This document shows positions 28,265 through 39,971 of a stretch of DNA of 64,000 nucleotides, piece after piece. Positions within the stretch are counted from its first letter, which is position 1, and every line of letters begins with the position of its first letter. Source of the stretch: Quillaja saponaria (lineage: Eukaryota > Streptophyta > Magnoliopsida > Fabales > Quillajaceae); the NCBI GenBank assembly GCA_029379385.1, contig CM055615.1:1178001-1242000 (forward strand). The letters are read 5' to 3'. The position numbers were made by a program, and so were the translations under genes. The notes under the pieces were generated by a model. The model was not told where the DNA came from. It saw only the letters and a program-made list of their open reading frames with translations, and made no database searches.

Positions 28265-31200
28265 TTATAAGAGACTAAAAGGTTCAGGCAGCGACTCAAA
28301 TCCATTATCAAAGACGGGCCCTTCATCACACTTATGGTCAGCACTGTGAAGCCAGTCTGTATTCTTCAAGTCTTCTTTAAGCAATATTGCATCATACCGA
28401 GAACTCTCGAAGATGTCCACTTCACTCAATTTTGCAGCATATCGTCCCTTCTCTCCCTCAGTTCCATTTATTACAATCTTATTATTATTGTCAACTCCAG
28501 TATTGCTTCTTTGCGGGCTCCCATTCTTGTCCACAGATGCAAGAGCACTTAAACCACGAGCAGGTTGGGTTTTCAGAGTGGAATTTCGGACACTCTGAGG
28601 GAAAAGCGTGGTGCTTGAAAGTGAACGAATGTTTCCTGAGCTGTTTGTTATATCCTACACAAGAGAGTAGAATACATTAGCATTAAACAGAATAGAAGTT
28701 TTGTCTTCTCTCAACCTTCCCCTGGTTTCTGAAAAATAAAAACGCACTCACCCCCCAAAGATAATCATTAATGAAACATTGGTGCCACTATAAGAGCAAC
28801 CTATTACATGTGCCAGCATCCAAATCTTAAACATAACAATAGTCTCAATAAATTCAGAAGTCAAGAAACTAGCCAAATAATGTAAAATTGAGAACCAAGA
28901 AAGATGAAAAAGAAAATATGCCAGCAAACCTAAAACAAGGTGTAGATAGATTTGCATTAACCTCTTTCATATGCTATTAGTGGAGTGATAATAAACCAAA
29001 CTAGTTCTTGAAAAGTTTGCGAACTACTCGTTTAGGGTTCGGCTTGAGTTTGGCTCATTTAAAAGATCTTAAGCTTTATTTGAGCTCGTTTAATAAAACG
29101 AACCAAATTCAATCTTTCTAATACTTGGATTATAAGCTCGCGAGCCAACTCGTTTAATATTAATGAAATAAATTTTTATTATTTATATATAAATTTAAAA
29201 TAAATATATTTATATATTTAACAGCTTTCTTTCTATAGAAAATTATTGACCAGATCACTCTCGTCTTAAGTAGAGTATATTAATTAATTATAAATTGCCA
29301 ATTGCTACTGAAATACAAACAAAATTATTGTATGGATAGGATGACTATAATGAGATGGGTATTTCCAATAATTATGACGAGTTTAGCACGATGTCCAATA
29401 CATATCAAGGTGTCAATTTTAAAATAAAAGTACGACCACAATGATCCTTCACAGATCATTGGGTGGATGAAGGTAACCAATGCTAACACCAATATTTACA
29501 GTCAAATATCATTGGGTGGATGAAATTAACCAATGCTAACCCCAATTGTTACAATTAGAATCCAATACTTACCCCATAATTGTCAATATTTTGGTTTGCA
29601 ATGTAGTTTTTTCCTATTTTGTGGTATTCTTAAACAAACTGCGGTAATAGAGCCATGACAGGCAGTATGGCAGCTAAAACTTCTAACTAGCATAGAGGAT
29701 AATGTTTAATGCAAAACTGACATCCCAATCTGCAGATTCATTCTATAATGCCTTTAAAGAAGAATATGCTTACCATGTGCCTGATAGCCATATCCAGTGA
29801 TTTCTTTGAGATAGTCCTCCCAAAACCAGTACTGTCTGTGGCAGTAGTTGAAGCCTTCACAGGTTTCCGCATGGCAAGCTCCGGGGCTCGTGAGACCTTC
29901 CGAGCTTCAGGAGGATCAGTACAGTGACCATTGGCACGGATACAGACCCTTCTGGGGGGTTCTGCTGATCTTCCCCTAGTGACGATGGGTGATGAATGTC
30001 GTCTTGGCGTGTTAGTGGAGGCTTGATTTTCTGAATTTCCCTTCAAAGTGAGAGTAACAGCACTTCGGGACCTACCTGCTGAGACTGGCCTATCTGGTAA
30101 TGTCGTTCTGAGGTTTGGAGGTGTTTCAAGAGGAAAATCAGGTGGAACTACTGGCTGGGGTGGAGGCCGGACTCGTGGACCTGGGGAGCCTGGCCGAGAA
30201 GATGGTGCTGAATTGCGTCCGCTTAATGTGATATGCCCAGCTGAAGTTGAAGAACCTGGTGCTGGAGACAAAGATGGTACTTGTGTTCGATGAGTTGGAG
30301 TAGATGGACGAGAAAGTGACTGAGCAGATGGAGCAGCTTGGGAATGCAAGTTCGCAGGAATTTGTGGCCGAGAACTAGGAGTGGAAGGCCTTGATCTTTG
30401 TGATGGTCTACTTCTGTCAATGGCTGAGCTGGCAGGGACTGGACGAGCTTTTGAGGGAGTTGAGGGTCTAGATAGCGTTGGGCGGGAGGATGGAGTGGAG
30501 GGTCTTGCTGTAGACGGAGAGCGGGTAACAGAAGAAGACGGTCTAATGTAAGATGAAACTGAAGCTGAGCTTGTGTTAAGAATTGAGGATGATCTATTTG
30601 AGGAATAGATGCTATACTGTGAATTGGAGATGGAAGCACGAGACACTGAACTGCTTCTTGGAGGTCTGGAGTGATTGTTCTCTGATTGTGAAACTGAAAG
30701 CTGAATGAGAAAGGTAATTAAGAATTTAAATATCCAGTGCTCTATTAATGATTGATACTTAGTAAAAGCTGAATGAACTCCTTTTGCAACAAGTCACTTC
30801 AATATCAAGGACTACGAGAATTTGTGGGACAATAACTTGCTTAAATGTTTCAGTACTGAGAAACTATAATTCATAGTTTATTTCTCGTGCTTTTAAATTC
30901 AAACACACGCACACACATGAAGAGTTAATAGAATTATGTATTCAGAAGGCTTATCAATGTTTCGTGCATATAACTCCACTCGTCATAAACCCTTTTTAAG
31001 CTCAAATTCTTAATAGAAATTTCTGAAATGATTTTATTGATTAAGGAATGCTTTCTATTTATGTTGTTGGTTTTGACTTATGATATTCTTATCAAAGAAG
31101 ATATTAACATTTAAAGTGAATGCATTATTAGACAAAGATAAATAAATAACTGTCTTGCATCCTATAGTTGCTCAAGGAGTTTCTAGATTTCAAATGAGAA

Positions 31201-33263
31201 TGGGCCAAATTCAATAATCAAATTAAAATAAGGACATCATCAGGCTGTAAATGAAAAGGCAGAAGGTAGGTGGATTTGAAAATATTCGTAACCATAAGTA
31301 GCCTCAACCAAGATATTACATACATGAAATGGATGGGTTTGAAAACTTAAATTTGGAATACTGAATAAAAAAAATTATAATATTTTGGTTGTTCCAATTT
31401 CATTGTTGTTTTATTTTTTTAATACAATTATCTTTTCTCAACAAATAATTTACCTAGCAAACCACTGGCTTGGTCCTTCTCAGGTCACTTAAAGGTGTTT
31501 ATTCAAACATTAGCAAGCAAATCCTAATGGAAAAGCAAAAAGGAAGAAGAAAAGCAGGCAACTATTTAATAATAGAATGAGCAAGGAAACTTGCAATGAT
31601 TGTGCTGCAATACAACTCACTACTGAGAAAAAATAAAATATACCCGTGAAGCCTTAGCTGTAGAAGCTGATTTAACCAAGGAGCTGCTTCTTGGAGGCTG
31701 TAACGATGATTGAGATTCACCTCCCGATGGCGGAAAATCAGGGGTTCCAGGGGGAGTGAGAAGCCTAATGATGTAAAAACATGATAACTAAAATGATTTA
31801 GAGATAAATAATGCATTGGCATATCATATACAAATACTAAATACATGGATTAAAACTAGTGACCATTGCCAATAGGCCTTTTTCTGTTGGACAACCTCTA
31901 GTTTACAGCTTCAACTGTTTAAACAAGTTTTCAGTCCTGAAAGCTGGATGCCTGGATCATATGAATCCATCAACCAATAATGACATCCCCTTCAAATTCA
32001 TGCTCCGAGAAAAAGATTTTTCTATTGTTTCTAAATGTGGTTCTATTGATTCCACCTAGAGAGATTCCAATATTACATTCCTGTGGTTAGTTTACTTTTT
32101 TCTTGAGATTTTGGATTTAGCTTGTAGTCCATATCCTATAAAAAAAAAAAAAAAAAAAATCAGTTTCAAAGTGTTAACTGTTTTAGCCTTTCCAGGTTGG
32201 TCTCTTCAACTTTTAGCATGAGCGAAATATATAATTTACATTTTATCAAAAAAAATTCACAAAGGCCAAAATGAAACTAATCCAAACAATAATACATCAA
32301 GATATATCTTTTCTCCATGCAATCAGCCATGGATACTTTGTTATCTTCTGCTTTGGTTAAATGGTTTATTCTCATAAATGAGGCTTGTAGTGAACATTTC
32401 TTGACCAATTCAGTAATTTTGAGTACATATTTTACTATAGTAATAAAATTCTCTAACATAATCACAATTAAGTAAACTATCATGTGGTAGAAACATGTCT
32501 CAAATTGTCATGGAGAGATCAGAGACGTTACTGAATCATTGTTTGAGATGTACCAGTCGTAGTCGTGCTTTCCTCCATCCGTAGAGGGAAATGAATCATC
32601 CATCCCATTTCTAGCCACTTTTGCCGATCCAACAGAAAGTCTCCCAAGTTTCACTGAAACTAATAATCAGATTTAACACAGTCATGATGATGACAAAAAG
32701 CCCAAATGCTTACACACAATCAGCTGAATACGAAAATGCCACTGTATCCATTTCATGCCAAATATCAGTAATATATCAAGAATATTTTTTTTCTTCAAAT
32801 TGTTATGAGTGCAGAAAATTGCCTGCTAGTACATGATGTGCACGAAGAAACCCGACGAATATAGTCTTTATTAAAAACGAAATTGGACCACAATCTCAGT
32901 GTGTAAAGAACAGTATATAATATTTCGAATGAAAAAATTATCTTCAGTATTACACAAAAATTATATGATTAAGGAATGAAGCATTTGAATCCAAGAGGGC
33001 ATTCCCGTCCACAAGAGCTTCAAATTAGAAACATCAGACAGGAATGGCATTGGGGAGCAATATGCAGGCCAGTGCGTACCATCGGAAGATTCGTCGGAAG
33101 AGGCAACAGAGAGAGTCCGGCGATTCTTGGAAAAGAGATCCAAGTTCTCATCCGATTCCTTTGCGATTCCAACCAAGCTTTGACCTCGACGGTGTTGCTG
33201 CTGCGATCTCACCGGAGTAATCCTCGTTCCGAACAGAGATTCCCTCCCATTCCGACTACTCAT
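28265..33263 (-). CDS. Basic Ser/Pro/Arg-rich protein, plant BPP/At3g08670-like family (complete, spliced)
   Basis: Exons on the minus strand are 33263-33080, 32653-32554, 31764-31644, 30700-29774 and 28654-28265 with GT/AG introns; joined they give 573 codons with no frame break. Exon 1 ends in the family motif SDENLDLFSKNRR...SVASSDESSD. The exon 2/3 junction rebuilds HDYDWLLTPPGTP, a signature of the family. Exon 4 (residues 136-444) is highly basic and repetitive, with RPSTPSSRP-type repeats near 201, 212, 239 and 266, then RPGSPGPRVRPP, PPDFPLETPPNLR (about 321-333) and FGRTISKKSLDMAIRHM (428-444). No catalytic domain or membrane segment is visible. Related Arabidopsis proteins have been described as basic proline-rich, microtubule-associated; that role here is inference. 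The leader upstream of 33263 is CT-rich. Confidence 0.85.
28990..29170. repeat. Possible MITE remnant in intron 4 of the BPP-like gene
   Basis: Contains GCTCGTTTAATAAAACGAAC and GCTCGCGAGC palindromes together with GGCTTGAGTTTGGCTC, a composition typical of plant hAT-related MITEs. No clean ends or target duplication could be placed. Confidence 0.35.
29455..29560. repeat. 53-bp tandem duplication
   Basis: Two adjacent 53-bp units starting ATCATTGGGTGGATGAA (29455 and 29508), each containing TAACCAATGCTAAC. They lie in intron 4 of the BPP-like gene. Confidence 0.85.
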
Positions 33264-33642
33264 TATGGCTACCGCTACAAGCCTAAGATACAAGTCCCAA
33301 ATCTCAATACCGATACCATCTCTGATTCTTAATCCAAAGCTCCCACAGAGAGATCTACTGCGTCAGAGTGAAGTAGATGCAAAGACAGTGAGAGAAAGAG
33401 AGAGTGTAGATTAGCTGAATTCAAAATTATTAAACTGACAGCGAGTAAGTTTCCCTCATTCATTTTCTTCTTCCATGGAGAAACCATAGAGATGGACACC
33501 AGGTGAGGTGAGTACTGACGGGCCACGTGTTCAACTCACCGATGCATTTATATCATTTTTAATCAAAACGACATTAGAAATATGCAAGGCACATGGTGTT
33601 TCCCTGCCTCCCTGCTCTTGCGGGGACTTGTTTGTTTGTTTC

Positions 33643-33678
33643 TAAATTGTAAATTGTAAATTGTAAATTGTACATTGT
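33643..33678. repeat. 7-bp minisatellite (TAAATTG)n
   Basis: Five units, the last with one change (TACATTG), upstream of the BPP-like gene. Confidence 0.9.
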
Positions 33679-33679
33679 A

Positions 33680-34977
33680 ATGGCAATCCATGTGATCATA
33701 TCATGCTATCATAGTACTCTTTCCCAGGGGACTCTAAAATTTGGTTATAAATGATACGGTTGGAAACATTAGGTTCAACCATTTTATTTACGTGGACCCA
33801 CTTTAGAGAACAATATTAATTATTTTTTGGTATCTCAAATTTTTTATACACAATACGGATTTGTACTTGTATTTTTAAATTATAAATTCAAAATATAACT
33901 CGTTTATAACTACCCCAAACTTTTATTAATAAAACTATCATTATCAAAGCTATTTTTAGGATTCATTATATTTGCAAAAAGATAATTTCTCACCCACAAA
34001 AAGTCAAGTGTCTCTAACCACAACCAACTACTGAAAAGATTAAATAAGAGAAATGTCAATATAGTACTATATTTTATATATATGTTGGTTTAGTTGGAAA
34101 TTAAATTAATGCTTCTTAATTAATTTTAGGAGATAATGTGAGTGAGATATAAGGAAATGAAAGTTAATTGTTTTCTCTCCTTTGATATGTTTTTTAAGGT
34201 ATACTTTAAGAGACATTACAACTACCTTTTGATCAACAGGCAATTAAACAATTTCAATTTTCTCTGAGAAAAATATACAATCAAGAACACAATGTCAATA
34301 CATATTGTTGATCCAGTTGCAAGCCAAACAATTCAAGGTTAATCGATTCTTTGTGGACAAGTGTAATATAATAGAATGTGGGCCTAATTATGAGAGACAT
34401 TATTTTATTATTAATTTGTCGTGCACCAAAAAAAATCTTCCTATGTAGATAGACATTATAAAGAAAGAAAAAAGAAGAAGATAATCTTGGTGCACGTCTT
34501 CTTTGAACGTGTGTTCCACAATTTCACCCAAAAAAAACTCAACATTTAAAAGCTTAATAAACCTTGATCTAGTAAAATAAGATGGTTAGATAAGAATTTT
34601 TTTTTATAAAAAATGTATTTTGTAACAAGTTTACGAAATTTTTCTCAATTATCCTCGGTAGTTAGATACCAAATTAAGGACGTGAGAAGAATGTGTGAAT
34701 CTGGATCTCTTCACAAATCAATGTAGCTTTGAGTGATATATATATATATATATATTTTCCTAAACCAGAAATTATTCGTTAAGCAACTGGAGCATTAAGC
34801 AGCACATGTTCAGTGAAACATTACAGTAGATTACCAAGATCAGAGGGATTGAGTATACAAGCCAACTTGGTCACAATTGGGAAGGAGTGTTACATAATCT
34901 AGACATCTTCTTATAGACCCAGAAGTTAATGTCCTCAAGAATTTCTAAAATATCCAAAACAAAATGGGTAATAGACT
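33680..34977. other. Intergenic region without recognised genes
   Basis: AT-rich and without a credible open frame. It includes a (TA)n microsatellite near 34738-34756. The left end should hold the BPP-like promoter. Confidence 0.5.
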
Positions 34978-34982
34978 AATTG

Positions 34983-35350
34983 TGTTACAGGCCAATTCTG
35001 TCGTCGGGCCGGTTATAAGAAAAGAAGTGGGGCTGCTGAGATTCAAATGGTTTATTAGTCAAAACGTTGCGTCTGGTTTATAATGGCTGTTAGAAGTGTT
35101 AGTTACAGTTTGTTAGGAAAGCTAGCAGATTAGTTAATTTGTTTTCCATCTCTTCCAGGTCTAACGGTCACCCCCAATTCCTTCATTCTAGGTTCTGTAT
35201 TAAGTTAATTCTGTGTAATTTTTTGCGTATGTTTTTTATAATCAGAAAATTGGCTTTGCCAACACTCCTCCCAAACTCTCTTTTTCTCTCTCAAACCTTC
35301 TTCTATTATTGAATTTCTGTCTAACTCAGTTTTTGGAATTGACCTTAATA
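34983..35350 (+). repeat. 5' LTR of the gypsy element
   Basis: Starts TGTTACAGGCC and ends GACCTTAATA; the canonical terminal CA has become TA. It matches 39578-39966 except for about 10% substitutions and a 21-bp deletion relative to it. Confidence 0.92.
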
Positions 35351-35353
35351 ATT

Positions 35354-35366
35354 TGGCATCAGAGCC
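35354..35366 (+). other. Primer-binding site of the gypsy element
   Basis: TGGCATCAGAGCC, three bases inside the 5' LTR; one mismatch from the initiator-Met tRNA consensus TGGTATCAGAGCC. Confidence 0.85.
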
Positions 35367-35405
35367 AAGTTTCTTGGCATTGTGGGAACAGGATGGTGAA
35401 TTTCA

Positions 35406-36473
35406 ATGCAGCTGCCATGGAACAAAGATTCTCGGGCCTTGAATAGAGAATTGGCCATGGATACGAAGTTCGCTGGTCTCGATGCTTCTTTAATGGAGTT
35501 GAAGGAGAGTTCAAACTTGAAGTATTCTGGCATCGATGCTTCTCTGCTGATTCTGAAGGAAAACCATGTGGAGCTTAAGAACAGTTTGATTGAGGCAATA
35601 GCTTCATTAAGAATGTCTCCTGCAGAAGGTAGCAGACAACCTTCACCAGTAAGAGTCAGGGATGGTGTGCTACCAAAACCACCACCTACAACTCGTTTTA
35701 ATCAAAAGTATGGTGCTCATCCAGACACAGTGGGAGTTGATCACAGACAAGGAGACTATCACCTGATGAAGAGAGCAGCACATGTGGAACCTGGATGTTC
35801 AAGTGTCAAGAATTTTTTGAGGTGGATCAAATACCAGAAGATATGAAGGTTTGTGTAGGAGCATTATGGAGAAAAAGCTTCAGAGTAGTATCAAGCATTT
35901 CTCGAGGACAGAGGCATGATTAGACCTTCTTAGAACGCGCTTTTGCAGAAGATATAGATCAAGTTCTAAGGTATTACACTCACCCGTCCTGTGATTGCTC
36001 TTAAGAATCTGAAACAGACTGGTAGTATTGATGCATACAATGAACAATTTGAATGTTTGAAGAATAGATGTGCTATGACTAGGGAGGTTGTGCTGGATCA
36101 TTATTTAGGTGGATTAAAAGAGGAGATTGTGCATGGTATCAGTCTTGTGGAGATTACTTCCTTATCTCAGGCCATGAAATTAGCTAAAACTCAAGAAAAC
36201 CTATTAAACTCTACTATATATAGAAAACGGTTCAACCTAAACACTAAAGCTTCAACCATATATTCACCACATCCCCAATCCCTGCCAGCACCCTTATCCA
36301 AATTTCTTCCTTCAGTACCTCCAAACACAAAACCCTCACAAGTACTTGCTAGACAAGTCATAGTTGCCAATGGTTCTCAGTTACTGATTACGGCAATAGG
36401 CAACAAAGTGCAGTGGGTATTAACTAAAAGTACATTTGAAGCAGATTTCCGAGTGATGCCTTTAGGAAGTTAA
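35406..36473 (+). pseudogene. Gypsy gag plus protease C-terminal remnant
   Basis: One reading frame, broken by stops, covers 35406-35846 and 35991-36473. The second piece carries the retrotransposon gag signature (ALKNLKQTGSIDAYNEQFE, then RCAMTREVVLDHYLGGLKEE). From about 36350 it passes straight into a segment that resembles the C-terminal half of the gypsy protease (VANGSQLLITAIGNKVQW, FRVMPLGS). The CCHC zinc knuckle and the DSG catalytic motif expected in between are missing, so an internal deletion joined gag to the end of the protease. No particle or protease could be made. Confidence 0.75.
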
Positions 36474-36605
36474 GGTGTGGTATTGAGAGTACAATGGCTC
36501 TCTACTTTGGGAGATATAAGATGGTATTTTGGAAGTCTTACCATGGAGTTCACGTGGAAGGATCAGTTGGTGAAGATGTAGGGTCAGTCAAAGCTTAATG
36601 TTACC

Positions 36606-37355
36606 ATGACTAATGGAGAAAAAATAGACATGAGTGTATGCACTAAATATTCCTGTATGCTTTTACAAATTATATCTCTGAACATGCTCCAAACTAACAG
36701 TAATGCAACAGTGGAAGTGTTTTCTGTCAAATTGGGAGCAGTAGAGAATCAAGGAGAGATGTTAAGGTTGTTAGAAGAATTTGCATATGTTTTTGCAGTT
36801 CCCACTGCCTTACCTCCTGTGAGATTCTTTAATCATCAGATCACCTTAAAGGAAGGACCTGAACCCTTCAGTCAGATACCATATAGGTATGGTCCTATTC
36901 AAAAAGATGTGATTGAAGAAATGGTGAAGGAGATGTTGAGTAACCAAATAATCACACCCAGTAATAGTTCTTTTGCTTCTCCTGTGGTCTTGGTTAAAAA
37001 GAAAGATGATACTTGGAGATTTTGTGTGGACTATAGGAAATTGAACAGTCTCACTTTGAAGAACAAGTTTCCCATACTATTTATTGAGGAGCTGCTAGAT
37101 GAACTAGTAGGAGCTCAATACTTCTCCAAGTTAGATTTGAGGGGTGGTTATCATCAAATTAGAATGGCTGCCAAAGACATCCACAAGACTGCCTTTAAGA
37201 CCAATGAAGGACTCTATGAATTTGTTGTCATGTCTTTTAGCTTAACGAATGCTCCAACCACTTTCCAAAGTCTGATAAATCAGATTTTCAAGCCATTATT
37301 GAAAAAATATGTCTTAGTCTTTTTTAAAGATATATTAGTATACAGCAGGACATAG
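36606..37355 (+). pseudogene. Gypsy reverse transcriptase remnant
   Basis: Contains gypsy reverse-transcriptase blocks in order: [75 protein letters not shown] and [10 protein letters not shown]. The catalytic F(Y)xDD motif has become FFKD, replacing one essential Asp with Lys. The frame ends shortly afterwards in a stop, with the connection domain continuing in other frames to about 37730. Confidence 0.9.
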
Positions 37356-37734
37356 TCTGATCACATGATTCATTTGAGATCATTGCTGTAGATACTCAAA
37401 AGCAATGTGTTGTATGCCAAGAAGACTAAGTGCACATTTGGTAGTAGACAAATAGACTACTTGGGGCATATCATTACTCCAGAAGAGTAGTTGTTAACCC
37501 AAATAACTGCTATAACTTAATGGCCAGTTCCTAAATCAGTTAAGGAACTAAGAGGGTTTTTGGGTTTAACAAGATACTATAGAAAGTTCATCAAGGATTA
37601 TGGCAAGATCAGTAAAAGTTTGATTGAATTGCTTAAGAAGAACAACTTTGAGTGGAATGTGGAAGCAGATAAAGCCTTCAATCATCTGAAGTAGTTGATG
37701 ACTAAGGCACCAGTATTGGCCTTACCAGATTACA

Positions 37735-38110
37735 ATGTGCCTTTTAATTTGGAGATTGATGCTTTATGGACTGGGAATAGGAGCAGTGTTACTTCAGAAG
37801 GGACATACAATAGCCTTTCTAAGTAAAGCTCCTGGTCCAATGCATTTGATCCTATCTGCATATGAGAAAGAATTGATGGCCATAGTATATGTTGTGACAA
37901 AATGGAAACAATATTTGTTTAGGACGCACTTTGTGATAAAAACTGATCATCAAGACCTAAAGCATTTATTGGAGCAGAAAGAGTGCAATAAGATAATGCA
38001 AAAGTAGTTAGCGAAGCTCATGGGCTTAGATTACGAAATTCAATACAAAAAAGCAAAGAAAACAGATACTCTATCTAAAAGGATTCATGATCAACAAGTG
38101 ACTGAAGGTT
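37735..38110 (+). pseudogene. Gypsy RNase H remnant
   Basis: Resembles the gypsy RNase H: IGAVLLQKGHTIAFLSKA, SAYEKELMAIVYVVTKWKQY and FVIKTDHQDLKHLLEQK. Frame breaks before and after separate it from the reverse transcriptase and integrase. Confidence 0.85.
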
Positions 38111-38118
38111 GTTAGGCC

Positions 38119-39430
38119 ATGTCTATGGTGACCACATATTTACTGGAGAGGACAGTGGCCAGTTACCAACAAGATGACAGATTAGTCAAGTTGTTGGAGG
38201 AAGTCAAGCTTGGTAGAGGTAATCATAGTCATTATGCCATCTATAACAATCAATTAAGAAGAAAAGGGAAGTTAGTAGTTAGCAACAATGCATCAATAAG
38301 ACAAGAGTTGCTGGAGCTCTTTCATGCCAGTTCCTAGGGTGGTCACTCAGGAGTGCACACGACCTTGAAAAGGTTGAATAGTCATTTTTATTGGAGAGGT
38401 ATGCAGAGGGATATCAGGAACTTCATTAGATGCAGCCAGGCATGCTAAATATTTAAAGGTGAAACTGTTGCATATCTAGGATTACTGGAACCCCTGCCTA
38501 ATAAAGTATGGAAATCCATCTTAATGGACTTCATAAAAGGCTTCCTAAATCTGAAGGTAGATCAATCATTTTGGTTGTTGTGGACAGGTTATCAAAGTTT
38601 AGTCATTTCATAGTCTTACAGCATCCTTATTCAGCATATATAGTAGCTCGTGCATACATGGAGCATATTTATAAATTTCATCCAAAAGAAATTATCTCAA
38701 ATGGGGATTTAGTCTTCTTAACCAATTTCTGGAAGGAGTTGTTCAAAATGTTACATATGCAGTTGAAGCCCTCTTCTGCCTATCACCCACAAGCTGATGG
38801 GCAAAATGAAGTGGTTAACAGATCTCTTGAAACATATTTAAAATATTTCATTGAGAATTCTCTAAAACAATGGGTAAGATGGTTACCCCTGGATCAATAC
38901 TGGTACAATACTTCATATCATTCAGCAATCAACATGTCTTCTTACAAAGCTATGTTCTGTTCAAGATCCTCCAGCACAAATGGTTTACACTAAAAGATAT
39001 TCTAGTGATGACTATGTTGATAGATCTCTGGCAACTAGAGAATTAATCATCAATATGCTGAAGCATCATCTAGAACAAGCTTATAATAGGATGAGAATCC
39101 AAGCAAACAAACACAGGATTGAGAGGGAGTTCCAAGTGGGTGACTAGGTTTACCTCAAACTCAAACCCTATAGGCAGAGTTCTATGCAGAATACTACTTT
39201 TCCAAAATTATTTGCCAAATTCTATGGTCCTTACAAGGTGACTGTTAAGATAGGCCTGGTTACTTATGCTTTGGATTTGCCAGTGGATTCCAAAATCCAC
39301 AATATTTTCCATGTATCCAGGTTAAAGAAGCACCATGGTCAGGTCCTAAGCCAATTGCAGCTACCAGTATTTGATGACTCTGGACCACTACTTTTAGAAC
39401 CTATGGTTGTGATTGATAGAGGATAAGAAA
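38119..39430 (+). pseudogene. Gypsy integrase remnant with chromo-like C-terminus
   Basis: An HHCC zinc-binding region (GGHSGVHTT through RCSQAC, 38339-38446) is followed by the catalytic core: MDFIKGLPKS (in a shifted frame), VVVDRLSKFSHF, IISNGDLVFL, SSAYHPQADGQNEVVNRSLE. The usual SDRD around the second catalytic Asp reads SNGD, so the D,D-35-E triad is broken. The end (FYGPYKVTVKIG, YALDLPVDSKIHNIFHVSRL) is the GPY/F-to-chromo region. There are multiple frameshifts. Confidence 0.88.
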
Positions 39431-39564
39431 GAGGGGCAACAAAGCTGTCGTGCAGATTTTGGTGCAGTGGACTAACAGTAGCAGTAAGGACTGTACATGA
39501 GAAGACTTTCACACTTTCAAGTCTAAATTTCCCCAATTCCGTCCTTGAGGACAAGGATTTTCTT

Positions 39565-39576
39565 AAGAGAAGGGGA
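39565..39576 (+). other. Polypurine tract of the gypsy element
   Basis: AAGAGAAGGGGA, one base before the 3' LTR. It is preceded at 39542-39557 by the perfect stem-loop TCCTTG-AGGA-CAAGGA. Confidence 0.85.
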
Positions 39577-39577
39577 T

Positions 39578-39966
39578 TGTTACAAGCCAATTCTGTTGTT
39601 GGGCTAGGTTATAAGAAAAGAAGTGAGGCTACAGAGATTCAAATGGTTTATAAGTCAAAACGATGTGTCTAGTTTATAATGGTTGTTAGAAGTGTTAGTT
39701 AAAGTTTGTTATATGAGTTGGCAGTTTGTTAGGAAAGCTGGCAGATTAGTTAATTTGTTTTCCCTCTCTTCTAGGTCTAACGGTCACCCCCAATTCCTTA
39801 ATTCTAAGTTTTGTATTAAGTTGATTCTGTGTAATTCTTTGGGTACGTTTTTGATAATCAGAAAACTGTCTTTGCCAACACTCCTCTAAATCTCTCTTTT
39901 TCTTTCTCAAACCTTTTGCTATTCTTGAATTTTTGTCTAACTCAGTTTTTGGAATTGACCTTAACA
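39578..39966 (+). repeat. 3' LTR of the gypsy element
   Basis: Starts TGTTACAAGCC and ends GACCTTAACA with an intact TG...CA, followed by the AATTG target duplication. Confidence 0.93.
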
Positions 39967-39971
39967 AATTG

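Larger units (their letters stand above)
34978..39971 (+). mobile_element. Complete but inactive Ty3/gypsy LTR retrotransposon
   Basis: The element is 34983-39966, flanked by the 5-bp target duplication AATTG (34978-34982 and 39967-39971). It has two LTRs, an initiator-Met primer-binding site, gag, protease end, reverse transcriptase, RNase H, integrase in gypsy order, and a polypurine tract. Short LTRs (368 and 389 bp) and a chromo-like C-terminal segment (HNIFHVSRLKKHHG) suggest a chromovirus-type lineage such as Reina, though that is not proven. The LTRs differ at about 36 of 365 aligned positions by eye (~10%), plus a 21-bp indel, so insertion is old. The coding sequence is broken by many stops and frameshifts and lacks the gag zinc knuckle and protease active-site region. 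Confidence 0.95.

Noticed and set aside
28334..28680. Three overlapping plus-strand frames
   Set aside because: Antisense shadows of the last exon of the BPP-like gene.
30048..30639. Open frames on the plus strand (30048-30293) and a second minus frame (30223-30639)
   Set aside because: They are shadows of exon 4 of the BPP-like gene, produced by its repetitive Ser/Pro/Arg codons.
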